A DNA stretch of 64,000 bases, taken from the NCBI RefSeq assembly GCF_030711595.1, contig NZ_JAUJUJ010000009.1, positions 1 to 64,000 on the forward strand. Direction: 5' to 3'. Every line of letters starts with the position of its first letter. The first letter of the stretch is position 1. Positions 18,582 to 26,504 of this stretch are shown here, piece by piece. The translations under genes and the position numbers were made by a program. Below the pieces are notes generated by a model. It was given only the letters and a program-made list of their open reading frames with translations. It was not told the origin of the DNA and ran no database searches. The DNA is from Stenotrophomonas sp. YIM B06876 (GTDB lineage Bacteria > Pseudomonadota > Gammaproteobacteria > Xanthomonadales > Xanthomonadaceae).

Positions 18582-18608
18582 CTTTTCTTTGCTTGTGCAA
18601 AAGAAAAG
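18582..18608. repeat. Xanthomonad-type intergenic inverted repeat (CTTTTCTTTGC)
   Basis: CTTTTCTTTGC, a short loop, then GCAAAAGAAAAG, followed by ACCAAAAGAAAGCAC. Similar sequences recur between genes across Xanthomonas and Stenotrophomonas genomes; I see one copy here. The low-GC pyrimidine/purine composition stands out from its surroundings. Confidence 0.55.
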
Positions 18609-18703
18609 CAACCAAAAGAAAGCACACCCGGACGCGGCCTGCGCCACCGCCCGGGTATGCCAACCAGCAGGACACTTTTTGCCGGCACTTCCCTGTGCCG
18701 GCG

Positions 18704-18734
18704 AAAAGCGGCGCACCTCCGGTGCGCCGCTTTT
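18704..18734 (+). terminator. Strong symmetric hairpin after liuB, possible bidirectional terminator
   Basis: AAAAGCGGCGCACC, loop TCC, GGTGCGCCGCTTTT: a 14-bp perfect stem flanked by A4 and T4, so it can read as a weak intrinsic terminator in either direction. It separates liuB from liuD and may partly uncouple the two carboxylase subunits. Confidence 0.5.
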
Positions 18735-18860
18735 CGGGTATTCGTCCGGCCGGTCTGCCGTGCTCTACGCGAGGGAAAAAACGAAGCGCGACTGCCACAG
18801 CCTCCGATCCCGGCTATTGATCCAGCTACCGCCACATAGCGGAATCTCATTGGAAACAAC

Positions 18861-20849
18861 ATGTTCACCAAAATCCTGATCGCCAACCGCGGCGAAATCG
18901 CCTGCCGCGTCATCGCCACCTGCCAGCGTCTGGGCATCGCCACCGTGGCGGTATATTCCGAGGCCGACCGCGATGCCCGCCACGTGCGTCTGGCCGATGA
19001 GGCCGTCGCGATCGGCCCGGCACCGGCCCGCGAAAGCTACCTGCGCGGTGACGCCATCCTCGAGGCCGCGCGACGCAGCGGCGCCCAGGCGATCCATCCC
19101 GGTTACGGTTTCCTGTCCGAGAACGCCGACTTCGCCCAGGCCTGCGCCGAGGCGGGCATCGTCTTCATCGGCCCCTCGGCGGCGGCGATTCGCGCGATGG
19201 GCGACAAGAGCGCGGCCAAGGCGCTGATGCAGCGCGCCGGCGTGCCATTGACCCCGGGCTATCACGGCCAGATCCAGACGCCGGAATTCCTGCGCGAACA
19301 GGCTGACGGCATCGGCTATCCGGTGCTGATCAAGGCCAGCGCGGGCGGCGGTGGCAAAGGCATGCGCCGGGTCGATGACAGTGCCGATTTCATCGAGGCG
19401 CTGGCCAGCTGCCAGCGCGAGGCGCAGTCGGCATTCGGCAATGCCCACGTGCTGGTGGAGAAATACGTCGAGCGGCCGCGCCATATCGAGATCCAGGTGT
19501 TCGGCGACAGCCACGGCAACGTGGTGCACCTGTTCGAGCGCGACTGCTCGGTGCAGCGCCGTCACCAGAAGGTGCTGGAAGAAGCACCCGCGCCGGGCAT
19601 GACACCCGGGCGCCGCGCCGCGATGGGCAAGGCCGCCACCGATGCCGCGCGTGCGGTGAATTACGTCGGCGCCGGCACGGTGGAGTTCATCGCCGCACCG
19701 GACGGCGCGTTCTTTTTCATGGAAATGAACACCCGCCTGCAGGTCGAGCATCCGGTCACCGAGTACATCACCGGTACCGACCTGGTCGAATGGCAGCTGC
19801 GTGTCGCCGCCGGACAGGTCCTGCCGAAGACCCAGGAGCAGCTGTCCATCCACGGCCACGCGCTCGAGGCGCGGCTGTACGCCGAAGACGCCGACCGCGG
19901 CTTCCTGCCGTCCACCGGTACCTTGCGCCACCTGCGCCTGCCTGCCGGCAGCGCGCACGTACGGGTCGACGCCGGGGTCGAACAGGGCGATGCGATCACC
20001 CCGTTCTACGACCCGATGATCGCCAAGCTGATTGTCTGGGACGTGGACCGCGACGCCGCGTTGCGGCGCATGCGGCAGGCCCTGGCCGACTGCGAAGTGG
20101 TCGGGGTGACTACCAACGCGGCGTTCCTGCGCCGGCTGGTGATGACCGGCTCGTTCGCGCAGGCCAGGCTGGACACCGCACTGATCGAGCGCGAACAGGC
20201 CGCCCTCGCCCCGAACGAAGAGGACAGTGATCCGGCGTTGTGGGCGCTGGCGGCGATTGCCGCCGTGGCGACCGCCCCGCCCGCAAGCATCGATGCGCGC
20301 GACCCGCATTCGCCGTGGCAGGCGCAGGACGGCTGGCGCCTGGGCGTCCGCGCCGCCCACCGGATCACGCTGGAACATCGCCACACGCAGCAGCTGCTGG
20401 CGGTACGCGGTGACGGGCAAACCTGGTCGGTCACGCGCGGCGACCACACGCTGCAGGCCACGGGCACCCTCAGCGGCGGTGCGCTGCGCATGCAGATCGG
20501 CGGACAGCTGCACCGTGCCACCGTCATCCGCGACGGTGCCGAGCTGCACCTGTTCGGCCGCGACGGCGCGCAGCGCTTCACCCTGCACGATCCGGTCAGC
20601 GAGGCCGACCAGTCGGTGGCCGACGCCGGCCGCCTCACCGCGCCGATGCCCGGCCGTATCGTCGCCACCCTGGTGACGCCGGGCACCCAGGTGCAGCGCG
20701 GCGCCCCGCTCCTCGTGCTGGAGGCGATGAAGATGGAACACACCCTGCAGGCCCCGGCCGACGGCACCGTGCACGGTTACCACGTGCGCGCCGGCGATCA
20801 GGTGACTGATGGTGCGGTGCTGGTGGATTTCGAGGCCACCGCTTCCTGA
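18861..20849 (+). CDS. liuD: 3-Methylcrotonyl-CoA carboxylase, biotin-carboxylase (alpha) subunit
   Basis: 662-residue biotin-containing subunit. Domains: biotin carboxylase N-terminal (KILIANRGEIACRV, residues 4-17), ATP-grasp (SAGGGGKGMRRV; VEKYVERPRHIEIQVFGD; EMNTRLQVEHPVTE), biotin carboxylase C-terminal, a variable linker domain, and the biotinyl domain with EAMKMEH, where Lys624 is biotinylated. Together with LiuB it makes 3-methylglutaconyl-CoA. The start ATG has only a weak ribosome site (TTGGAAACAAC). Separated from liuB by 354 bp and a hairpin, so it may have its own promoter; none is obvious. Confidence 0.93.
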   Translation: MFTKILIANRGEIACRVIATCQRLGIATVAVYSEADRDARHVRLADEAVAIGPAPARESYLRGDAILEAARRSGAQAIHPGYGFLSENADFAQACAEAGIVFIGPSAAAIRAMGDKSAAKALMQRAGVPLTPGYHGQIQTPEFLREQADGIGYPVLIKASAGGGGKGMRRVDDSADFIEALASCQREAQSAFGNAHVLVEKYVERPRHIEIQVFGDSHGNVVHLFERDCSVQRRHQKVLEEAPAPGMTPGRRAAMGKAATDAARAVNYVGAGTVEFIAAPDGAFFFMEMNTRLQVEHPVTEYITGTDLVEWQLRVAAGQVLPKTQEQLSIHGHALEARLYAEDADRGFLPSTGTLRHLRLPAGSAHVRVDAGVEQGDAITPFYDPMIAKLIVWDVDRDAALRRMRQALADCEVVGVTTNAAFLRRLVMTGSFAQARLDTALIEREQAALAPNEEDSDPALWALAAIAAVATAPPASIDARDPHSPWQAQDGWRLGVRAAHRITLEHRHTQQLLAVRGDGQTWSVTRGDHTLQATGTLSGGALRMQIGGQLHRATVIRDGAELHLFGRDGAQRFTLHDPVSEADQSVADAGRLTAPMPGRIVATLVTPGTQVQRGAPLLVLEAMKMEHTLQAPADGTVHGYHVRAGDQVTDGAVLVDFEATAS

Positions 20850-21110
20850 TCCGCGCCGGGCCGGGCCGGGGCTGTGCGCTGCGTGGCTCCCCGGCGGCCC
20901 TGCGCGGCCTCGCGTGGGCTTCCGCGCTGGCGTCTGTACGTGTCGAGCCTGCAGCAACACGCAGGTCAGCGGCCTGCGGCGTCGCGCGGCGGCAGCGGCG
21001 CCCGGAACGACCGCGCCGCGCCACGGGCCGCACCCCGCAAGCGGAACAACTCCGGCCCGGCGCAGACAGCACCGTGCGCCTGCCGCCGGTTGCGGCGCCT
21101 GCCTGGCTGG

Positions 21111-22301
21111 CTAAAGGGGCGCCGTGGCGTCCGCAGCACGCGTCCATACCTGCGCGGCAGGATCGAATTCGGTGACCTGCCTCTGCGCGGCCCGCCAGCC
21201 AAAGCCGCAGATCGCGATCGGCCCCTCCCGCAGCGGATCCAGCCCCAGCCCCTGTTCGATGTCGACCTCATTGATCGCCGCGGTGACAAACGCCGCCAGC
21301 CCGAGCTCGGTGGCCGCGTCATACAACGCCTGGGAAATGTGGCCGACGTCGAGCACGAGCGCCCGATAGGCCTTCGCATGCTGGCGGTATTTCCACTGGC
21401 TGCGGGCATAACGCGAGGTGAGAACCACCAGCACGTGGGCATTGGCGAACCAGTGCTGGCCCGCGGTGATGCGTGCCGCGAAATCGGCAATGCCGCCGGC
21501 CACCTCGGTCAACGGCTCCAGCGCATGGGCAACCGGATGGTAGTGATAGAGGCCCGCAGGCAGCTCCTCGACCGCCTGCACCAGCAGATACGCTGCAGTG
21601 GGGTGCAGACCACCGCCGGACGGCACGTTGCGTTTGAGAAACACGGTGTCCTCATCGATCCGCACCTGCGCCTGCGCCGCCAGCACCCGCTGCAGCATCC
21701 GCACCAGATGCGCCAGCGGCAACGGCCGCGCAGCATCGAAGTTGCGGCAGGTGGCCCGTTGCGTGCGCAGCGCCTCGTAGGCATCGGCGGGCAAGCGCGG
21801 CAACGGCAATCGCTGGTGTACGGGCACCCGTTCGGCGACTGCCGGCGGCGGCGGCCCCAGCTTCTCCCTGAGTCCCGTCGCGGTCGCCAGCCCGCTGGCT
21901 TCCAGTGCGGCAACGCCGTCAGTGCCATGCCAGCGCCCGAAACGATGGGCAACCGCCGCCAGCGGCCACCAGTGGGCCTCGCGGATGGCCTGATCGCGCT
22001 CCGCGTGCCGCTCGAAGGCGGCATCCCCGCTCAACAACAAGCCGGCCTGCAGCAGCCGCTGCGCGGCGGCAGCTTCCTGGCCACTGCCCCAGACCCTCTC
22101 GGTCCAGCGGCTGGCGCTCACGCTGCCCAGCAGTTCGCGTTCGATCCGGTCGACTTCGACCTCCCGCTCCAGATGCGGGGCCAGCGCCAGCCAGCGCGAG
22201 AAGGTACGGATCCCGTCGCCGCCTTTCAGCAGTGAATCAAGCTCGAACCCGATCTCCTCGCGCGGCTCCAGAAACAGTATCGCGCAGCGTCTTATCCGCA
22301 T
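21111..22301 (-). CDS. SagB-type peptide-maturation dehydrogenase (putative RiPP enzyme)
   Basis: 396-residue protein whose C-terminal half is a nitroreductase-fold, FMN-binding SagB-like dehydrogenase: RATCRNFD (phosphate-binding Arg region), VPSGGGLHPTAAYLLV, LYHYHPVAHALEPL, YRALVLDVGHISQALYDAATELGL and a GFGW end. The N-terminal half is variable, as in the family known to me as 'putative peptide maturation dehydrogenase' (TIGR04511). SagB relatives oxidise azolines to azoles in modified peptides; no YcaO partner is present here, so the reaction is uncertain. ATG 22301 (MRIRRCAILFLEPREE) is preferred over GTG 22337 for its AAGGCG site. It diverges from the precursor-like gene at 22419. Confidence 0.82.
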   Translation of the reverse strand: MRIRRCAILFLEPREEIGFELDSLLKGGDGIRTFSRWLALAPHLEREVEVDRIERELLGSVSASRWTERVWGSGQEAAAAQRLLQAGLLLSGDAAFERHAERDQAIREAHWWPLAAVAHRFGRWHGTDGVAALEASGLATATGLREKLGPPPPAVAERVPVHQRLPLPRLPADAYEALRTQRATCRNFDAARPLPLAHLVRMLQRVLAAQAQVRIDEDTVFLKRNVPSGGGLHPTAAYLLVQAVEELPAGLYHYHPVAHALEPLTEVAGGIADFAARITAGQHWFANAHVLVVLTSRYARSQWKYRQHAKAYRALVLDVGHISQALYDAATELGLAAFVTAAINEVDIEQGLGLDPLREGPIAICGFGWRAAQRQVTEFDPAAQVWTRAADATAPL

Positions 22302-22418
22302 ATCGTCGCCTTCATATTCAGATGGATCGGATTCCACCCGGGACTTAACATGCCAACGGCTCGCGCCACCAGCGCGGCAACTGGAAGCCGCTTGAACCTA
22401 CATGACAGGGGAAATGAA

Positions 22419-22763
22419 ATGCAGGACCACACCCGCGCAGGACACCCGCCGTTGGCCCCCGCGTTCGCCGCCCGATTGCTGGCCGAGCTCGCCGAAAACG
22501 ATGCGTTCCGGCTGCACTTTGCCGGCGACCCGGCAGCTGCGCTGCAGTCGCTGGGGCTGTCGCCAGCGGCCGCCGCCGCGGCGCTGCAGGGAAGCAGCTG
22601 CCTGAAGGTCGAGGCGCTCGCAAGCAAGCAGGACATCCGCAACAGCCGCGAACTGCTGCAGAACTACCTGACCTCACACGGATCGCACACGGTGGTGTAT
22701 TGCCTTGAAGCCGGACGCACCGACGTCCTTTCCGCCAGGCAGCCACGGCAAGACCGCCCCTAG
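22419..22763 (+). CDS. NHLP-like RiPP precursor peptide
   Basis: 114-residue protein, not an enzyme. Residues 15-47 (AFAARLLAELAENDAFRLHF, then AGDPAAALQSLGL) match the nitrile-hydratase-alpha-like leader pattern used by several RiPP families. A helical stretch follows (CLKVEALASKQDIRNSRELL), then a C-terminal tail (LTSHGSHTVVYCLEAGRTDV ...) that would be the core. Cys61 and Cys95 are the only cysteines. This matches the family I know as NHLP-related RiPP peptide (TIGR04509). The ribosome site AGGGGA sits 7 bp before ATG 22419. Its stop overlaps the stop of the convergent cyclase gene by 4 bp. The modification and the cleavage site are unknown. Confidence 0.75.
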   Translation: MQDHTRAGHPPLAPAFAARLLAELAENDAFRLHFAGDPAAALQSLGLSPAAAAAALQGSSCLKVEALASKQDIRNSRELLQNYLTSHGSHTVVYCLEAGRTDVLSARQPRQDRP

Positions 22764-25294
22764 AGGCCGCCGGGCGCCAACTCCGGACGTGCGGTGCTGT
22801 TGCGGCCCGCGGCTGGAGGAGCCAGCCGGGCAAGGTCGGCGACATTCATCGCCTGGAACGTCAGCGCACCGAACGGTTCGATAAACGCCAGGCCGCGGCG
22901 GTCGAGCAGCCAGCGTTCGACCTCCCCGGCTTCGGCCTCTTCACCGGCCGCGCGAAGCGCATCGCGCAGCGCCACCCGCACCTGGAAAAACTCCGGCCCG
23001 CTCCTCACCGTCTGCCTGAGGATCGTCAGCGCGGGAATCGGTTCCCCGCGCTGCTGGAACTCTTCTGCGCGCAGCAACGCGACCGCCGCCTCCAGCACCG
23101 GATTGCCGCTGTCCCGGGACAGCGTGCCAAGCGTCTGCATGGCCTCGGGTTCCGCCGCCAGGCCAGTCCGCTGCGCCAGCCGCATCGCCGCGGCCGCCAT
23201 CAACGCAAGATCCTCGCGGTCGCCGGCATCGTTGGACACTGCCGACCGCAGCGCGTCGCGCGCGACCCGTGGCATCGCGTGCGGGTCGAATCCGGCATCT
23301 TCGAGCTGCCAACCCACCACCCCGCTGGCTACCAGCAGGGCGTAGCGGATCACCAGCGGCGCATGCTCGGCCGCCTGTCGCGCCGCGGCAGCCGCAGCGA
23401 GGGCCTGCGCCCCCTGGCCCTGATCGAGTGCCAGCGCGATGCGTTCAAAATGGACGGTCAGCTGCTGATCCGCGGACAGGCTGGAAAGTATCCGGTTGGC
23501 CTCTTTGTAGCGGCCCGCCGCAGCCAGCGCCGCCGCATGCCGGCGCGTTGGCGGATAACCGCCCAGCTGCTCGGCACGGGCGAATGCATCAATGGCGCCC
23601 GCGTAGTTCCCCTGTGCCAGATGGATACGCCCTTCCAGCTCGACCGCCACGTCACGCATGGGATTCTGCGGCCCGGTGAGCACGGCGTTCTTCTGGAACG
23701 CCGAGGCATACCGGCCAACCGTGAAATCGGCCCAGGCCGACTGTGCGGTACCGGCGTAATAGTCCGGATACAGGTTGCTCAACATCTCCCAGCGGGCCGG
23801 TGCCTGCTTCCACGGCGTCGGCCCGAGTTCGGCGATCCAGGCATCCAGATACATCGCCTCGCGTGCCGGCAACCCGTCGCGCAGCGCGCGTGCCTTTTCG
23901 AGAAAGGGCAGCGCCGAGCGGTTGTCGGCCGTGGATACGTAGGTGCGGACAACTCCCAGATAGGCCAGGGCAAATTGCGGATCCAGTTCAATCGCCTTCT
24001 GGAAATAGGTACGCGCCAGGTCAAAATTGCGCGCAATGTAGAACCGGCTCCCCCACGCGTAGGCACGCAGCGCATCCAGATCGGCGGTGGCCACTTTCGG
24101 CAGCGGCTCGCTGGTCCGGCCGATGTCCGCCAGTGCCTCTCCCAGCCGACGGCGCAGCTGGTCGTTGAGGTTGTCCACGGCGGCAAGCACACCGTCCAGT
24201 CCGCTGCTGCTTTGGCTGAAGGTGTAGACCGTCGCATGGCTGGCAGGATCGACCACCTCCAGGGTGACGCGGGTACGGCCAGCGGTGCTGGTGATGGTCG
24301 GCAGCACCACCGCGCGCGCGCCATCGCGCAGTGCCACCTCCGATGCGGTGGTACGGTCCAGACGGGTCTGGAGCGGATTGCGCCGCATCAGCTTGAGCGT
24401 CTGCTGGACCTTCAGCTCGCTCAACACATTCACATAGCGCGACTGCTCCAGACTGATGCGGATCGCCTGCTGCAGCGAATCATCCAGCAACGGCTCGCCG
24501 GACAGGTTGCTGACGTCTCCGACCACCACCCAGTCGCGCTCGCCGAAGGCGATGGCCGGCTCGGGCCGGGTGAGAAGCCACGCGGCGCCCGCCAGGCCCA
24601 CCAGCAACAGCAGTTCCATCGCCAGCGCCACCGGGCGCCGCCACAGCGGAAGATCACGCCAGGCTTTCGGCGTCGCCTTGGGCATGCGCAGCCGGGCGTT
24701 GCCGATCTCGCCCACCTCGTAGATTTCCTGCACGGTCGGCACGCCCTTGAAGCGCCAGCGGCCATGCGATTTCCACAACAGGCGCGCGCCGCGCTCGCCG
24801 ATATCGCGGGCGCCGCGCTGGGCCAGCGTTTCGGCCACCGCCGACAGCAGCAGCTGGCCGGGCCGGGCCAACGTCATCAGGCGCGCAGCCATCGGTTTGG
24901 CCAGGCCTTCGACCTCCATCGCCTTGGCGCCGACCTTGATCGCCTCCGGACTGTTTTCCCAGACCAGCACTTCACCGACATGCAGGCCGGCACGCGCCTG
25001 CAGCTTCACCTTGAACCTGGCGCCCAGCGGGCCGAGCCCTTGGAGGTAGTCCAGGGCGAAGCCGACCCCGTCGATCGGCCGCTCGAACAGCAGCAGCAAG
25101 CCGTCCGAGCGATCGATCAACCGCCCTTTCCATTGCTGCTGCAATTGGAGCACCAGCAGATCGTGCTGCTGGAACAGTTGCGCCGCCGCGGCATCGCCCA
25201 GCTTCTCGACCACCGCCACCGAATCACAGATATCGGTGAGCAGTACCGCCTTGAGCGTCGGCGCCTGCAGCGGCGGGCCGGGCCGATCGTTCAT
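22760..25294 (-). CDS. Membrane class III nucleotidyl cyclase with TPR-like repeats ('peptide modification system cyclase', XC_0250-like)
   Basis: 844 aa. Residues 14-195 form a class III nucleotidyl cyclase domain: metal Asp21 (LLTDICDS) and Asp64 (RSDGLLLLF), AGLHVGEV at 102-109, and Arg138 in KPMAARL. The Asn usually four residues before that Arg is Pro134, and the Lys that marks adenylate cyclases is Ile at about 60, so activity or specificity is atypical. One membrane helix spans about 221-241. The C-terminal part has a domain like TolB or CadC C-termini, then TPR-type repeats (ARTYFQKAIELDPQFALAY). It appears orthologous to X. campestris XC_0250, described as the guanylyl cyclase partner of XC_0249. 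ATG 25294 lies 14 bp after the GGDEF gene. Confidence 0.82.
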   Translation of the reverse strand: MNDRPGPPLQAPTLKAVLLTDICDSVAVVEKLGDAAAAQLFQQHDLLVLQLQQQWKGRLIDRSDGLLLLFERPIDGVGFALDYLQGLGPLGARFKVKLQARAGLHVGEVLVWENSPEAIKVGAKAMEVEGLAKPMAARLMTLARPGQLLLSAVAETLAQRGARDIGERGARLLWKSHGRWRFKGVPTVQEIYEVGEIGNARLRMPKATPKAWRDLPLWRRPVALAMELLLLVGLAGAAWLLTRPEPAIAFGERDWVVVGDVSNLSGEPLLDDSLQQAIRISLEQSRYVNVLSELKVQQTLKLMRRNPLQTRLDRTTASEVALRDGARAVVLPTITSTAGRTRVTLEVVDPASHATVYTFSQSSSGLDGVLAAVDNLNDQLRRRLGEALADIGRTSEPLPKVATADLDALRAYAWGSRFYIARNFDLARTYFQKAIELDPQFALAYLGVVRTYVSTADNRSALPFLEKARALRDGLPAREAMYLDAWIAELGPTPWKQAPARWEMLSNLYPDYYAGTAQSAWADFTVGRYASAFQKNAVLTGPQNPMRDVAVELEGRIHLAQGNYAGAIDAFARAEQLGGYPPTRRHAAALAAAGRYKEANRILSSLSADQQLTVHFERIALALDQGQGAQALAAAAAARQAAEHAPLVIRYALLVASGVVGWQLEDAGFDPHAMPRVARDALRSAVSNDAGDREDLALMAAAAMRLAQRTGLAAEPEAMQTLGTLSRDSGNPVLEAAVALLRAEEFQQRGEPIPALTILRQTVRSGPEFFQVRVALRDALRAAGEEAEAGEVERWLLDRRGLAFIEPFGALTFQAMNVADLARLAPPAAGRNSTARPELAPGGL

Positions 25295-25308
25295 GAGCCG
25301 GCCGGCCC

Positions 25309-26355
25309 TCAGTCAGGCGTCGGGTCTGACACGGAATACCAGTGCAGGCGGTTTCCGCCCAGCCGCTTGGCCTCGTACAACGCGCCGTCGGCGCGGCTGT
25401 ACCAGTCGTTCCAGGTGCCGCCGGGGTCGAGCAGACAGACCCCGATGCTGATCGAGCAGATCCGCGGGGCTTCGCTCTGGCGCTCGCGCAATCCCTGCAC
25501 CGCGCCCAGGATGAACGCCGCGATCCGGTCCAGTGACGCGGCGTCGGTCTGCGCGACCAGCAGGCAGAACTCATCGCCGCCCAGGCGGCACGCGACGTCT
25601 TCTTCCTTGGCCACCGAGCGCAGGATATTGGCCACGCTCTGCAGCACGCGGTCCCCGGCCAGATGGCCGTGCTCGTCGTTGATGCGCTTGAACCGGTCGC
25701 AGTCGATCAGCAGCAGGCCCTGCGGATGCCGCCCGCTGCGATGCGCCTGTTGCAGGGTGAGGGTGAGCCCGCGCCGGTTGGACAATCCGGTCAGCTCATC
25801 GGTGCGCACCAGCGCCTGGGTATGACTGAGCTGATGGGTGGTGCTGTAAAGGTTGTCCAGCGCCGCTTCCAGATCATGGTTGCGGCGGCGCAGCTGCCCG
25901 ATCAGGCGCTGTTCGCTGGACACCACCCGCATGATGGTCCGGCGCAGGAAATAGGCCACCAGCCCGGGATCGTGGTCGATCAAGCGCTGGAAATCCGCCG
26001 GCCGCAGTTCCAGCACCTCCAGCTCGGTGGCCGCGCGCGCATCGGCGGAGCGGCGATGATCGCCAATCAACAGTCCCAGCTCTCCGAAGAACTCGTTGGG
26101 CCCGAGATATTTGACCACCAGGTCTTCACCGAAATCGAGATCGGCAATGCCGCTGACGACGATATACATGCACTGGCCATGATCGCCGCGCAGGAACAGC
26201 ACTTCGCCGGCGGCGAACTGGCGTGATCGGCCGAACTGGGCGAACAGGGCCAATTCAGCCGGCGACAGCACCGCATGGACAATCTCCGCCATCGCCGTTG
26301 CGGCGACAGACGATTCATCCACGCACGCGGTTTCCATCGTGCTCATGCCGGCCAT
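25309..26355 (-). CDS. Cyclic-nucleotide-binding diguanylate cyclase (CNB-GGDEF, XC_0249-like)
   Basis: 348 aa: an N-terminal cyclic-nucleotide-binding domain (about 25-140) with a CRP-like phosphate cassette FGELGLLIGDHRRSADARA (Arg102, Ser103), a short helical linker, and a GGDEF domain (about 180-348) with RTDELTGLSNRRG, DCDRFKRINDEHGH and intact GGDEF at 259-263. Expected reaction: 2 GTP to c-di-GMP, gated by a cyclic nucleotide. The inhibitory I-site reads KEED instead of RxxD, so product inhibition may be reduced. In X. campestris the like-arranged XC_0249 is reported to bind cGMP and make c-di-GMP. It lies 14 bp upstream of the cyclase gene in the same operon. Confidence 0.9.
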   Translation of the reverse strand: MAGMSTMETACVDESSVAATAMAEIVHAVLSPAELALFAQFGRSRQFAAGEVLFLRGDHGQCMYIVVSGIADLDFGEDLVVKYLGPNEFFGELGLLIGDHRRSADARAATELEVLELRPADFQRLIDHDPGLVAYFLRRTIMRVVSSEQRLIGQLRRRNHDLEAALDNLYSTTHQLSHTQALVRTDELTGLSNRRGLTLTLQQAHRSGRHPQGLLLIDCDRFKRINDEHGHLAGDRVLQSVANILRSVAKEEDVACRLGGDEFCLLVAQTDAASLDRIAAFILGAVQGLRERQSEAPRICSISIGVCLLDPGGTWNDWYSRADGALYEAKRLGGNRLHWYSVSDPTPD

Positions 26356-26504
26356 TCCGTGTCCCCAACTCCCGCCGCTGGGACGGGTCAGCGGCCGAGC
26401 ATAACACCTGGCTTAAATGTGCTCCACGTCCCACTCCCGGCTACCGCGCACCCGCGCCCGTGCAGGGCGGCGCGGCAACCGCCATGCACCGCCGATCCCG
26501 CGAC

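Larger units (their letters stand above)
18507..18860. other. Intergenic stretch between liuB and liuD with inverted repeats
   Basis: 354 bp without a supported gene. It holds three structures described separately or here: an A/T-biased inverted repeat at 18582-18608, a short hairpin GCCGGCACTTCCCTGTGCCGGC at 18681-18702, and a long GC-rich hairpin at 18704-18734. In related clusters this position is often filled by an enoyl-CoA-hydratase gene (liuC), and no hydratase fragment is recognisable here. Confidence 0.6.

Noticed and set aside
20850-21110. Possible small gene between liuD and the SagB-like dehydrogenase
   Set aside because: 261 bp of GC-rich DNA with no ribosome site, no recognisable protein and no clear terminator.
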